Below, in pieces: positions 9,457 through 18,047 of a DNA stretch of 54,832 nucleotides (position 1 is its first letter; the number at the start of each line of letters is the position of its first letter). This stretch comes from an uncultured Clostridia bacterium. Its GTDB lineage: Bacteria > Bacillota > Clostridia > Oscillospirales > Ruminococcaceae. The notes under the pieces were generated by a model. The model saw only the letters and a program-made list of their open reading frames with translations, had not been told where the DNA came from and searched no databases. The translations under genes were made by a program, and so were the position numbers. Location: the NCBI GenBank assembly GCA_947630825.1, contig CANRJA010000012.1, positions 1 through 54,832 on the forward strand, in the 5' to 3' direction.

Positions 9457-9485
9457 ATTATATCACTTTGACAAATCCTTGTCAA
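9457..9485 (-). promoter_or_regulatory. Consensus sigma-A promoter of the toxin operon
   Basis: On the minus strand TTGACA (9480-9485) and TATAAT (9457-9462) are separated by exactly 17 bases. Both boxes match consensus. The promoter faces the lectin-toxin-immunity operon, so the locus looks strongly expressed rather than silent. Confidence 0.85.
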
Positions 9486-9568
9486 GAGCCTTTTTTAAAT
9501 CCAACCGCCCAAATTTTACAAATTATCGTTGTTAAGGTGTTGCTTACGGCACTCCGATAAGCAACTCA

Positions 9569-10376
9569 ATGGTTGAAATGTATTCCTTACAGAGATATTT
9601 GCAATACGATACACTCGTTAAAAATGGATTACAGCATTTTGACAGTTGGGCGTCTACCTTTGGTGAAACTGTCACAGCTTTGGAATTGTCGCCAGAAGGC
9701 ACTAATTACCGAGCAAAGACAAGGTTTGCGAAGTTCTACAATCTGCCAGAGATTATGCAGATGTTTAAAGAAGTTGCTGATATTCAGACAGCCGATATGC
9801 TGAAACTCCCCGTACCTAAAGTAAATTACCATAATATAAAGACAAAGCCGAGTGAGATACAGTCCGAAATGGTAGCGGAACTTGCACAACGAGCTGAGAA
9901 AGTAAGAGCAAGTTTGGTTGAACCCAATGTTGACAATATGCTCAAAATTACTAACGATGGAAGAAAGCTTGCACTTGACCAACGGCTTATTAATCCAATG
10001 CTGCCTGACGATCCAGACAGCAAGGTCAATGCCTGCGTGGACAATGTATACCGCATATGGGAGGAACATACCGATACAAAAGCGGCACAGCTTGTATTCT
10101 GCGACCTTTCAACGCCAAAGAATGACGATACTTTCAATGTTTATGATGATATGAGAGAAAAACTTATTGAACGTGGTATACCTGCTAAACAGGTGCGTTT
10201 TATTCACGAAGCTACAACCGACGCACAGAAAAAGGAGTTGTTTGCAAAAGTCAGAAGCGGCGAAGTGCGTATATTATTTGGCTCTACTCAGAAAATGGGG
10301 GCAGGTACAAATGTGCAGGACAGGCTTATTGCCATTCATAATCTTGATTGCCCTTGGCGACCTTCTGATTGGGAAC
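9569..10376 (+). pseudogene. Conjugative-element SNF2-type helicase/methylase protein, 5'-truncated, exon 1
   Basis: This is the C-terminal helicase part of the very large DEAD/SNF2-like protein carried by Tn1549-type elements. Homology is visible just upstream of the ATG ('GTPISNS', about 9548-9568) and continues through 'QRYLQYD', 'DSWASTFGE' and 'GSTQKMGAGTNVQDRL' to 'CPWRPSDWE'. An in-frame stop at 9533-9535 and unrelated DNA upstream show that the N-terminal part, including the ATP-binding motifs, is gone. The break falls near 9541. The frame continues across the group II intron: splicing joins base 10376 to 12872 and restores 'WEQRQGRLERQGN'. The remnant cannot be an active helicase by itself. 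Confidence 0.85.
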
Positions 10377-12871
10377 GTGCGCCCGTAAAGGCGGCATAAT
10401 AAATATACCTTTGGCAAGGTATTAGGATAGTATCTTACAGTCCTATCATCAACCGATTTACCTGTGAGGGAAACCAAATATCAGGGAAAATAGCACGTCG
10501 GTAAAATCATAAGTCAGTTAATTACCAAACTGCGACTGAATGAGGAGATGAAAAGTTAGGTATGAGGATAAAGCCCATACTGGTTGAACGATAGTCCAAA
10601 CGGTCTGTGTCAGGACTATGGCGTAAGGTAGTTATAAATCGCCATATCACAGCACTTGTGTTCCGCTGTTCAGGAGCATAGGCAAAGATAGGCTGTGACG
10701 TATATGCAATAAGCATAAAAGGATAGAAGTCGTATCCGACAACCTAACAAGCCAAATAGTTATTATGTTGCTAAACGGGGATTACCTAAGTCGAAACGCT
10801 TGATTACAAGCTATTAAGCATAGGCTTATGAATATTCGATATGGTAACGGAGCCTTCGTAGTAGTCTGAGAGTGTTAATGGCACTTACACGGCGAAGGAA
10901 GGCAGTTTATAACATTAACATTATAGAAAGGAAAATGTGTGATACATTATGAGAAATCCCGAATATGTGTTAAACAGTTTGACAAAACACAGTAATCAGA
11001 AAGATTACAGGTATGAGCGTTTATACCGTTTGCTCTACAACGAGGAAATGTACTTAATCGCTTATCAAAACATTTATTCAAATGATGGAAGTATGACAAA
11101 AGGTACTGACAATCAAACGGTTGACGGTATGAGTATTAAAAGAATACAGAAAATTATACTTTCGCTTAAAGACGAAAGCTATCAGCCAAAACCTGCAAGA
11201 AGAACCTATATTCCAAAGAAAAACGGAAAAATGCGTCCGCTTAGTATTCCGTCTTTTGAGGATAAATTGCTTCAAGAGGTCATCAGAATGATTTTAGAGG
11301 CAATCTATGAGGGTCACTTTGAACATACTTCTCACGGCTTCAGACCAAACAGAAGTTGTCATACAGCACTTGATAGAATTCAAAAGACATTTATAGGCGT
11401 AAAGTGGTTTATTGAGGGAGATATAAAAGGCTTCTTTGATAATATCAACCACAATATGTTGATTGGGATTTTAAGAGAACGTATTGATGACGAAAGATTT
11501 CTTAGGTTGATAAGGAAATTTTTGAACGCAGGCTATATTGAGAATTGGACTTTTCATAATACCTATTCAGGTACACCGCAAGGCGGAATTATCAGTCCGA
11601 TACTTGCAAACATCTATCTGGATAAATTTGATAAGTATGTAAGTGAGTACGCCCAACACTTTAATAAAGGCAAACGGCGTATGCGTACTACAGAGTACCG
11701 CAAGAACGAAGTCGAATTAGGTAAAGCCAGAACAGCGTTGAAAAATGCTACTGGTGATTACGAGAAAGAAAATGCGATTGCGCATATAAGGCAGTTGGAA
11801 AAAGAGAGAGTAAATATTCCTCACAGCGACCCTATGGATAACAGCTACAAAAGGCTATTTTATGTCAGATATGCTGACGATTGGCTTTGCGGAGTTATCG
11901 GCTCAAAAGAGGACTGCAAAACTATAAAGGAAGATTTCAAAAACTTTCTTTATGAAAAGTTACAGTTAGAATTGTCGGAGGAAAAAACACTTATCACCAA
12001 TGCCAAAAAGAGCGCAAAATTTCTCAGCTATGAAATCAGAGTACGTCATAGCAACCTGACAAAAAGAGATAAAGCAGGCAGGCTTGTGCGCAATTACACA
12101 GGCAGAGTTGTTTTAGAAGTATCAAGTGAAACAATTAAGAAACACTTGATTAACACAGGAGCTATGAAACTAATCTACCATAATGGCAAAGAGATCTGGA
12201 AGCCAAAGGCGATATATAGATTAAAAGACTGTGATGATTTGGAAATTCTTGACTACTACAACAGTATGATAAGAGGATTTTATAACTATTATTGCATAGC
12301 CAATAACAGTTCAATTATCAACAGCTACAAGTACATTATGGAGTACAGTATGTACAAAACCTATGGCACAAAATACAGAACTTCAATCCACAAAGTGATT
12401 GGAAAATTCAGAGTTGGCAAGGATTTTGCAGTAAAATTTCAAAATGCCAAAGGTGTTGAGAATATGCGAGTATTCTACAATCAGGGCTTCAAACGACAGA
12501 AAAAAGCATTTCTCTCTAATGAAGATTTTGTTCCAAACAGTATTAAATATTTTGGCAGTACAAATTTAATTGACAGGCTGAAAGCTGGACAATGTGAGCT
12601 ATGCGGAAAAACTAATACTCCCATAGAAATTCATCACATTCACAGACTTAAAGACCTGCAAGGCAAATCTTTCTGGGAAACACTTATGATAGCAAGAAAA
12701 CGCAAAACATTAGCTTTGTGTAGAAGTTGTCACAAGAAACTACACTGTGGACAGTTAAATTGAGTTTATAAATGGAGAGCCGTGTACATTGAGAGGTGTA
12801 AGCACGGTTCGGGGGCGAGTATTTGGAAACCTATCATAGCAATATGACAAGGCGCTGGGTACTTAGCCTAC
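10377..12871 (+). mobile_element. Complete group II intron in the helicase gene
   Basis: The intron starts with GTGCGCC, the conserved 5' end of group II introns, and ends ...GCCTAC with a likely branch-point A seven bases from the end. Domain V is recognisable at about 12777-12810 (GAGCCGTG...AGCACGGTTC). About 570 bases of structured RNA (domains I-IV) precede the encoded reverse transcriptase. Removing 10377-12871 restores the reading frame exactly at the conserved helicase motif Q..GR..RQGN, which fixes both borders. The total length of 2,495 bases is usual for a full-length bacterial intron with an ORF. Confidence 0.93.
10949..12763 (+). CDS. ltrA: Group II intron-encoded reverse transcriptase/maturase with HNH endonuclease
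   Basis: The 604-residue multifunctional protein is encoded in domain IV of the intron. The N-terminal reverse transcriptase domain shows RT motifs 'KNGKMRPLSIPSFEDK', 'HGFRPNRSCH', 'GTPQGGIISPIL' and the catalytic YADD (about residues 307-310). A maturase region follows. The C-terminus is an HNH nuclease with zinc-binding cysteines (CELCGKT, IEIHHIH, LCRSCHKKLH). It should promote splicing of the intron RNA and copy it into new DNA sites by target-primed reverse transcription. All catalytic motifs are intact and the length is normal, so the intron is probably still mobile. An AAAGG-type ribosome binding site lies upstream of the ATG. Confidence 0.95.
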   Translation: MRNPEYVLNSLTKHSNQKDYRYERLYRLLYNEEMYLIAYQNIYSNDGSMTKGTDNQTVDGMSIKRIQKIILSLKDESYQPKPARRTYIPKKNGKMRPLSIPSFEDKLLQEVIRMILEAIYEGHFEHTSHGFRPNRSCHTALDRIQKTFIGVKWFIEGDIKGFFDNINHNMLIGILRERIDDERFLRLIRKFLNAGYIENWTFHNTYSGTPQGGIISPILANIYLDKFDKYVSEYAQHFNKGKRRMRTTEYRKNEVELGKARTALKNATGDYEKENAIAHIRQLEKERVNIPHSDPMDNSYKRLFYVRYADDWLCGVIGSKEDCKTIKEDFKNFLYEKLQLELSEEKTLITNAKKSAKFLSYEIRVRHSNLTKRDKAGRLVRNYTGRVVLEVSSETIKKHLINTGAMKLIYHNGKEIWKPKAIYRLKDCDDLEILDYYNSMIRGFYNYYCIANNSSIINSYKYIMEYSMYKTYGTKYRTSIHKVIGKFRVGKDFAVKFQNAKGVENMRVFYNQGFKRQKKAFLSNEDFVPNSIKYFGSTNLIDRLKAGQCELCGKTNTPIEIHHIHRLKDLQGKSFWETLMIARKRKTLALCRSCHKKLHCGQLN

Positions 12872-13803
12872 AACGGCAAGGTCGTCTGGAACGTCAGGGA
12901 AATATGTTTCCAGAGGTAGAGGTTTACCGCTATGTTACAGAAAGAACCTTTGATGCGTATTTATATCAGTTAGTGGAAAGCAAACAGAAATTCATATCGC
13001 AGATAATGACTAGCAAAAGCCCTGTCCGTTCTGCTGAAGATGTGGATGAGGTTGCTCTTTCCTTTGCAGAAGTAAAAATGCTTGCAACGGGTGATGAGCG
13101 TTTCAAGGAAAAAATGGACTTGGATATGCAAGTAGCTAAACTGAAAGTTTTAAAGCAGAGCTATCTAAGCGAGCATTACGACCTTGAGGACAAGATACTC
13201 AAATACTATCCGAAAGAAATCAAGGACTATGAGGAACGCATTGTAGGTTATGAAAGTGATACGGATATTGCTGAACAGAACAAACCTCAAGGTGAAGATA
13301 AGTTCTGCCCTATGACCTTAAACGGTGTAACCTACACTGAAAAAGCAGACGCAGGTAAAATACTTCTTGCTATTTGCAAAGAAAACACATCGTCTGTACC
13401 TACCGAAGTCGGAAACTATCGTGGCTTTCGTTTAGAGATTTTTTATGATATAGTCAGTACAAAATACTGCATAAACCTGTGCGGTGCAATGAAACACACT
13501 GTGGCATTAGGCTCAGATGCTCTGGGTAATATAACCAGAATTGAAAATGAAATCTCAAAATTCCCTGCAAGATTGGAAGCCGCCAAGACTAAAAAAACTG
13601 AAACTATCTCACAGCTTGAAACGGCAAAGGTGGAGGTAGAAAAGCCATTTGCTTTTGAAAAAGAATTAAAAGAAAAGACAGAACGGCTAAACGCTCTTAA
13701 CATTGAGCTTAATCTAGATAAAAAAGACCCTGCTGTTCTTGATAACGAGCCAGAGCAAAATGATAAACAAGTCGAAAAGAAAACAGTTAGTCTTGAGCGG
13801 TAA
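12872..13803 (+). pseudogene. Helicase/methylase remnant, exon 2
   Basis: This is the 3' exon of the truncated helicase gene. After splicing it continues with 'RQGRLERQGNMFPEVEVYRYVTE', the last helicase motif, and runs for 310 codons to a TAA. Its C-terminal part is rich in Lys and Glu with predicted coiled coil (about the last 90 residues) and ends in an acidic, low-complexity tail, as usual for this ICE protein. Translation without splicing could start only at internal sites and would give a meaningless fragment. A strong terminator follows at 13843-13878. Confidence 0.8.
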
Positions 13804-13842
13804 GGCTAAACAATCAGGGGTATTCTAATTGACTGACCGAGG

Positions 13843-13878
13843 AAAAGCGGCATTGGTTTGAGTGCTATGCCGCTTTTT
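13843..13878 (+). terminator. Rho-independent terminator after the helicase remnant
   Basis: AAAGCGGCAT pairs with ATGCCGCTTT and a run of five T follows. It closes the helicase transcript and marks the left border of the AT-rich cargo. Confidence 0.85.
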
Positions 13879-13891
13879 ACATATCTTATAG

Positions 13892-13920
13892 TAGACAACT
13901 TAATAAAGATATGGTATAAT
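13892..13920 (+). promoter_or_regulatory. Promoter of the cargo gene at 13994
   Basis: TAGACA (13892-13897) and TATAAT (13915-13920) are separated by 17 bases and point at the next gene. Confidence 0.7.
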
Positions 13921-13993
13921 TTAGAAGAAAGGAGGAAATTTAAAATAGCACTGTTACAAATAGTCATGATATTATATAGAAAGGAAAAATATA

Positions 13994-14491
13994 ATGAATA
14001 GTAAAGAATTTAATGATAAACTTCGGTTAGAAAATTTTGAAGAGTTAGAAAGTAAATACCAACAAACCAAATTATACTTTGAACAATTGAATGACAATAT
14101 AACTTGTGAGGAAGTAAAGAAAAAATTTCCAGCGTTCTGTTTCGATGAAAAGGTATTATGTATAAAGTTTCCTACATTTAAGATTAGGATTATCAATGAA
14201 AAAATTAACGAGAATTATTGTTATAAATTATTATCTAATATTGGTAATTATGAAATTTATGAAGAATCTAATATTGTAAGTTTGCCTAAATTTATACCAA
14301 TTCAAACTTTAACAATTCATTGTCTAGAAGATAATTTGGATAAAAATATTGAAACTGCTGAAAAAATTGAAGATAAATTAGCATCTAAACATTTTTGCTA
14401 TGAAAGACATGTTGCTTATGGACTTTATTCACTACCAATTAAAGTAGATGAAGCAGGGTATATATTAGTTAATAGTAAAAATATTGAATAG
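13994..14491 (+). CDS. Unknown soluble protein, AT-rich cargo gene
   Basis: The product has 165 residues, is acidic and lacks a signal peptide or membrane segment. I do not recognise its family. The start is supported by AGAAAGGA seven bases upstream. It has its own promoter and is far more AT-rich than the conjugation genes on either side, so it belongs to foreign cargo together with the two genes downstream. Cargo of this kind inside conjugative elements often encodes defence or toxin functions, but nothing in this protein shows that directly. Confidence 0.6.
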   Translation: MNSKEFNDKLRLENFEELESKYQQTKLYFEQLNDNITCEEVKKKFPAFCFDEKVLCIKFPTFKIRIINEKINENYCYKLLSNIGNYEIYEESNIVSLPKFIPIQTLTIHCLEDNLDKNIETAEKIEDKLASKHFCYERHVAYGLYSLPIKVDEAGYILVNSKNIE

Positions 14492-14530
14492 TATTAAACT
14501 AAATGCTATTCATAACCAATAATAATTTAT

Positions 14531-14566
14531 ACATAGCCGAGGGATTTTTAACCGAAAATCACTCGT
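14531..14566 (+). repeat. Degenerate copy of the hairpin found at 16171
   Basis: The sequence starts with ACATAGCCGAG and folds back (GAGGGATTTT / AAAATCACTC). It is an imperfect copy of 16171-16215. The two copies bracket the FRG gene and the membrane protein gene. Copy 1 could serve as a weak terminator for the gene at 13994. Confidence 0.5.
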
Positions 14567-14616
14567 CAATACATTTCTGAATTGCAAGTGCAGATGTCGA
14601 TTTTTATCTATTGAGG

Positions 14617-14645
14617 TTGAAATATTTATAAACATATGGTATAAT
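14617..14645 (+). promoter_or_regulatory. Promoter of the FRG gene
   Basis: TTGAAA (14617-14622) and TATAAT (14640-14645) lie 17 bases apart, about 45 bases before the start codon. Confidence 0.7.
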
Positions 14646-14688
14646 TATCATATTTAGAATTAATAAATGCACAGAAAGGATGACATAT

Positions 14689-15591
14689 ATGTATGTTAAA
14701 TCAATTGGAGAATATTTGTCTGCAATTAATAAAGAAAAAACTTCAGAAATGAAAATTTTTTTTCGAGGTCAATCACAAGATAAATGGTATTTAACACCTC
14801 CTATATTTCGTTCTAAAAAGAGAAAGAAAAAAGAACATAAAATCTACTCTCAAGCTATGACTGAGTGCCCTCAAGATTTTGCTAATTGCAATAATCATTG
14901 CGAGATTCTTTCTACAATGCAGCACTATGGCATTCCAACAAGACTATTAGATGTAACCAAAAATGCTTTAGTTGCTCTTTATTTTGCGGTTGTAGATGAT
15001 AAAGGTATTGTTTCAAAAAATGATGACGGTGTCGTTTATATCATTGGTGCACCAAAAACTCATATTAAAGAATACGATAGTGACACTATTTCGATTTTAG
15101 CTTCACTTCCTCGTTTTTCTCAAAAAGAACAAAAGAGAATTAGAAAAAAAGCAGATGAAGCACTAAACGATAAAAAAAGAGAAATCTTCAACTATGATTC
15201 AGATGTTCATAGATTGCTTCATGAAATTAAAAAGGAAAAACCACAGTTTGAACCTATTATTAGTCCAAAGGATGTTATGGATAATTTCATCTTTACACCA
15301 AAAAAAACAAACCCAAGAATTATTCGCCAACAAGGTGCATTCATTATTTTTGGACTTAAACATAAGAAAATTCGTTGTGAAAAATCATTAATAAAAAATG
15401 CGAAATCTAAGAATAAAATTCATAATGCACATAGACCAGTTATTTTAAACAAAATTAAAATTTCAAAAAAACATAAAAAAGATATTTATAAAGATTTAAA
15501 AACCTGTGGTATTACGCAGACAAGCCTATTTCCAGAGTTATATAAGTATGGCGAATTTATTGTTAATAAATATAAACTTGATGAAATCTGA
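14689..15591 (+). CDS. FRG-domain protein
   Basis: The 300-residue product shows the FRG signature 'FFRGQSQDKWYLTPPIFR' near its N-terminus and the second conserved block 'MQHYGIPTRLLDVTKNALVAL' (interrupted here only for length) about 60 residues later. FRG domains are of uncertain biochemistry and are frequent in mobile elements and defence islands. ATG 14689 is preferred to ATG 14680 because AGAAAGG is directly next to the latter and nine bases from the former. The gene has its own promoter and is followed 32 bases later by a small membrane protein gene, with which it probably forms a two-gene unit. A phage-defence role is plausible but inferred from context. Confidence 0.8.
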   Translation: MYVKSIGEYLSAINKEKTSEMKIFFRGQSQDKWYLTPPIFRSKKRKKKEHKIYSQAMTECPQDFANCNNHCEILSTMQHYGIPTRLLDVTKNALVALYFAVVDDKGIVSKNDDGVVYIIGAPKTHIKEYDSDTISILASLPRFSQKEQKRIRKKADEALNDKKREIFNYDSDVHRLLHEIKKEKPQFEPIISPKDVMDNFIFTPKKTNPRIIRQQGAFIIFGLKHKKIRCEKSLIKNAKSKNKIHNAHRPVILNKIKISKKHKKDIYKDLKTCGITQTSLFPELYKYGEFIVNKYKLDEI

Positions 15592-15623
15592 AACGATATT
15601 GTTGTTTAAAAGGAGGAATTTGA

Positions 15624-16160
15624 ATGGATGCAAATAACTCAATAATAACAATTATACTTACTTCTGCTGTAATAGCATCGTTTGTAACTTCGGTAGCAAA
15701 TATCATAATTGCTATTTTTTACAACCGAAGAACAAAGTCTGTTGAAAAACAAAAGCGAATTGATGAATTAATTACCTACAGATATACACATCTATTCGAT
15801 ATACTAAAAAAATGGCATGATTATGATAGCTCCTCTGAAACAGAAGATAGAAATCTATCACAAATTGCAACAAGTAGATTAATTAATGGCTTTATTGATT
15901 GTTGTCGAAGATTTGAAATTATATCTCCATTGTTAGACGAGGGTTATAAGCATAGTATAAACAAATTAAATCAGAAAGGAAAACAATTATTGAGCGAACT
16001 TATTAATATAGAGAATGAGCTTGATAAAAGAATAAATGATGATTTGAGAAAAAGACATAAAATATTATTAAATGATTTAATTGATATATCCTCAAAGTAC
16101 TCTTCTGAAATTAAAAAAGCTGTTCAATTACAATTAGAACAATTGCTGAAAAAAAGTTAA
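15624..16160 (+). CDS. Small membrane-anchored protein paired with the FRG gene
   Basis: The product has 178 residues: one strongly hydrophobic N-terminal segment (about residues 7-31), then a basic stretch and a long helical, charged domain that is probably cytoplasmic. The family is not recognised. The start has an ideal AAAGGAGG site. It follows the FRG gene closely in the same AT-rich block, and a terminator comes right after it. A sensor or effector pair, one soluble and one membrane-bound, is a possible reading of the arrangement. Confidence 0.65.
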   Translation: MDANNSIITIILTSAVIASFVTSVANIIIAIFYNRRTKSVEKQKRIDELITYRYTHLFDILKKWHDYDSSSETEDRNLSQIATSRLINGFIDCCRRFEIISPLLDEGYKHSINKLNQKGKQLLSELINIENELDKRINDDLRKRHKILLNDLIDISSKYSSEIKKAVQLQLEQLLKKS

Positions 16161-16170
16161 ATATTTTCTT

Positions 16171-16215
16171 ACATAGCCGAGAGGTTTTTCTTGTGAAAAT
16201 TCCTCGGCTTATTTC
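16171..16215 (+). terminator. Terminator hairpin, second copy of the ACATAGCCGAG repeat
   Basis: GCCGAG-AGG-TTTT and AAAATTCCTCGGC pair around a short loop, followed by TTATTTC. It ends the cargo transcript. The same sequence in degenerate form occurs at 14531-14566. Confidence 0.7.
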
Positions 16216-16233
16216 ATTTCGGGAGGTGATTAA

Positions 16234-16581
16234 CTGAACTACCAAGAATATATTTATTGCCTTAACTGCAAGCTGTACGAAAAGGTACAGAGAGAGCTTG
16301 CGGCTTTCCGTGAAGATACTAAGCGTAAAAGTCCGCAGGAAATCTATGAGTTGGCATATCAAATTGCTATTAAAAATGATATTGCTGAGTGCTTTTCTGA
16401 AACACATTATACCCCACAGGAAGCAAAAGCTTTGCTGAAATCACGTAATCTTTTAAATGATGTCTATGATGAATGGCTAGGTAATGATTATTCCAATATG
16501 GAGAACTTACGTCAGACCATAGACGATTTTAAAGATTACAAAATCAGATCAGAAAAGACACACTCAGAGAAAGAAAGGTGA
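16234..16581 (+). CDS. DUF3848-like conjugative element protein with CTG start
   Basis: The reading frame opens directly after an in-frame TAA (16231-16233) with CTG AAC TAC. GGGAGGTGAT lies seven bases upstream, so the CTG at 16234 is the only start that fits; the first ATG at 16351 would remove a third of the protein and has no binding site. The 115-residue product resembles the small DUF3848 proteins of Tn1549-type elements ('YELAYQIAIKNDIAECF' type region, C-terminal helices). Its function is unknown. The next gene follows after nine bases. If CTG is a mutation from ATG or TTG, expression should be low. Confidence 0.65.
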   Translation: MNYQEYIYCLNCKLYEKVQRELAAFREDTKRKSPQEIYELAYQIAIKNDIAECFSETHYTPQEAKALLKSRNLLNDVYDEWLGNDYSNMENLRQTIDDFKDYKIRSEKTHSEKER

Positions 16582-16590
16582 TTTTATTGA

Positions 16591-17571
16591 ATGATAAATA
16601 ACAGATCCTATGTACCGCTTGACCCTGCCGTGATTGAAAAAGCACGGCAAATGGATTTGCTTTCATATTTCCAAAGGTATGAGCCAAATAATCTAAAGCG
16701 TGTTTCGGGCAATGTTTACTGCACTCTAGAACACGACAGCTTGAAGATTTCAAACGGCAAATGGTATTGGTGGTCGAGAGGTTTCGGCGGTGTTTCCGCC
16801 CTCGATTATTTAATCAAGGTCAAGGAATATAGCTTCGTAGAAGCTGTAGAAATGCTCTCAGACAGGATTGCTGACTGGATACCGCCGCCCCCTGTTCTAA
16901 AAAGTAACAAGCCGAAAGAGTTGTGCTTGCCGCCAAAAAATAAAAACTGCAACAGAATTACTGAGTACCTTTTAAGGCGTGGCATTGATTATCAGCTAAT
17001 ACAAGACTGTATTGCAGATGGTATAATCTATGAAAGTGCCGACTACCACAATGTCTTTTTCGTAGGTAAAGGTGAAAACGGAACGCCAAAGTATGCCGCT
17101 TGTCGTGGTACTATGGGCAACTTCAAGGGTGATGTAATGGGAAGCGATAAACGGTATTCTTTTTCGCTTATGTCACAAGAAACTGCTGCTTCGGTACATC
17201 TTTTTGAAGCCGCTATAGATTTACTTTCTTATGCAACTTATCTCAAATGTAATGGAGAGAATTACAAAGCAACAAACCTGCTTTCCCTTTCGGGTGTGTA
17301 TCAGCCCAAAAAGGAGTATGGCAATAGTAAAATTCCTGTTGCTCTTACGGCTTTTTTGAAATCAAATCCACAAATTAAAACAATATTTCTGCATTTGGAT
17401 AACGATAAAACAGGTCGGCTTTGTGCCGCAACCTTAACAAAACTTTTGCAGAAAGACTATGAAATCGTTGATGATCCTCCGCCTGTCGGTAAGGATGTCA
17501 ACGATTTTTTATTGTCCTATTTAGGAATTTCAAGACCGATTTCCCACATTGAAAGGAGTGATGTCCGTTGA
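16591..17571 (+). CDS. DUF3991/Toprim-domain protein (primase-like)
   Basis: The 326-residue protein has an N-terminal DUF3991-type region with 'WYWWSRGFGGVSALDYL', which resembles the CHC2 zinc-binding fold without its cysteines. The C-terminal Toprim domain carries an acidic residue in 'HLFEAAIDLLS' and the metal-binding 'LHLDNDKTGR'. Such proteins are encoded next to the mobilisation genes of Tn1549-type elements and probably act in priming or processing of transferred DNA. The start ATG follows AGAAAGGTGATT. The gene is the second of the leading mobilisation operon. Confidence 0.8.
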   Translation: MINNRSYVPLDPAVIEKARQMDLLSYFQRYEPNNLKRVSGNVYCTLEHDSLKISNGKWYWWSRGFGGVSALDYLIKVKEYSFVEAVEMLSDRIADWIPPPPVLKSNKPKELCLPPKNKNCNRITEYLLRRGIDYQLIQDCIADGIIYESADYHNVFFVGKGENGTPKYAACRGTMGNFKGDVMGSDKRYSFSLMSQETAASVHLFEAAIDLLSYATYLKCNGENYKATNLLSLSGVYQPKKEYGNSKIPVALTAFLKSNPQIKTIFLHLDNDKTGRLCAATLTKLLQKDYEIVDDPPPVGKDVNDFLLSYLGISRPISHIERSDVR

Positions 17572-17631
17572 TTGTCTGCTGATTTTTTAAAAGACAAAAG
17601 CAAAAAACAATAAGAAAGCGAGGAAAAATGT

Positions 17632-17946
17632 GTGAAAAAATTTGATGTTACACTCACAGGACAATATGAAAAAACGATTGCTGTTTATGCTGACAGCCCA
17701 GAACAGGCAATGGAAAAGGTTCATACAATACTCTTTGACACCGACCTTATCGACTTTTCTGATAAGGATTTTGTCTGCGGCGAAGCCGATATAAAGGACA
17801 AAAATGAAGATGAATTTAAAGAATATTATGACGAGAATGTTGATAAAAAGAACGGTAACTGTTCAGAATGTTCGTGCTTCTGTCCTGTGAAAAAAGAATG
17901 TATGTGTAAGGACGGGAGTGAAGAATTATGTCTTTCCAAGCACTGA
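17632..17946 (+). CDS. DpnD/PcfM family protein
   Basis: The product has 104 residues. The N-terminal half matches the DpnD/PcfM family of conjugative elements (MKKFDVTLTGQYEKT, 'DSPEQAMEKV', 'DLIDFSDKDF'). The C-terminal third carries a cluster of seven cysteines between about residues 80 and 101 that may bind metal. The GTG start is forced, because the overlapping ATG two bases earlier reads into a stop after five codons. Role unknown. It lies immediately before the candidate oriT. Confidence 0.75.
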   Translation: MKKFDVTLTGQYEKTIAVYADSPEQAMEKVHTILFDTDLIDFSDKDFVCGEADIKDKNEDEFKEYYDENVDKKNGNCSECSCFCPVKKECMCKDGSEELCLSKH

Positions 17947-17995
17947 ATTTGGCTATCCAAATTCGCTTGTTAGGGGGCAGCCCCTAAAACCCCGT
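17946..17995 (+). other. Candidate origin of transfer (oriT)
   Basis: Two inverted repeats stand side by side: AATTTGG-CTAT-CCAAATT (17946-17963) and TTAGGGG-GCAG-CCCCTAA (17970-17987), followed by an AACCCCG run. They lie directly before the mobC and relaxase genes. This layout, a hairpin beside a GC-rich repeat, is the usual one for oriT of MobP-type elements. The nick site cannot be fixed from sequence alone. Confidence 0.65.
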
Positions 17996-18047
17996 TGTAA
18001 GAAAGGTGTATAAGAATGAGTGAGTTATTAGTGAAAGGAGTAACGCT

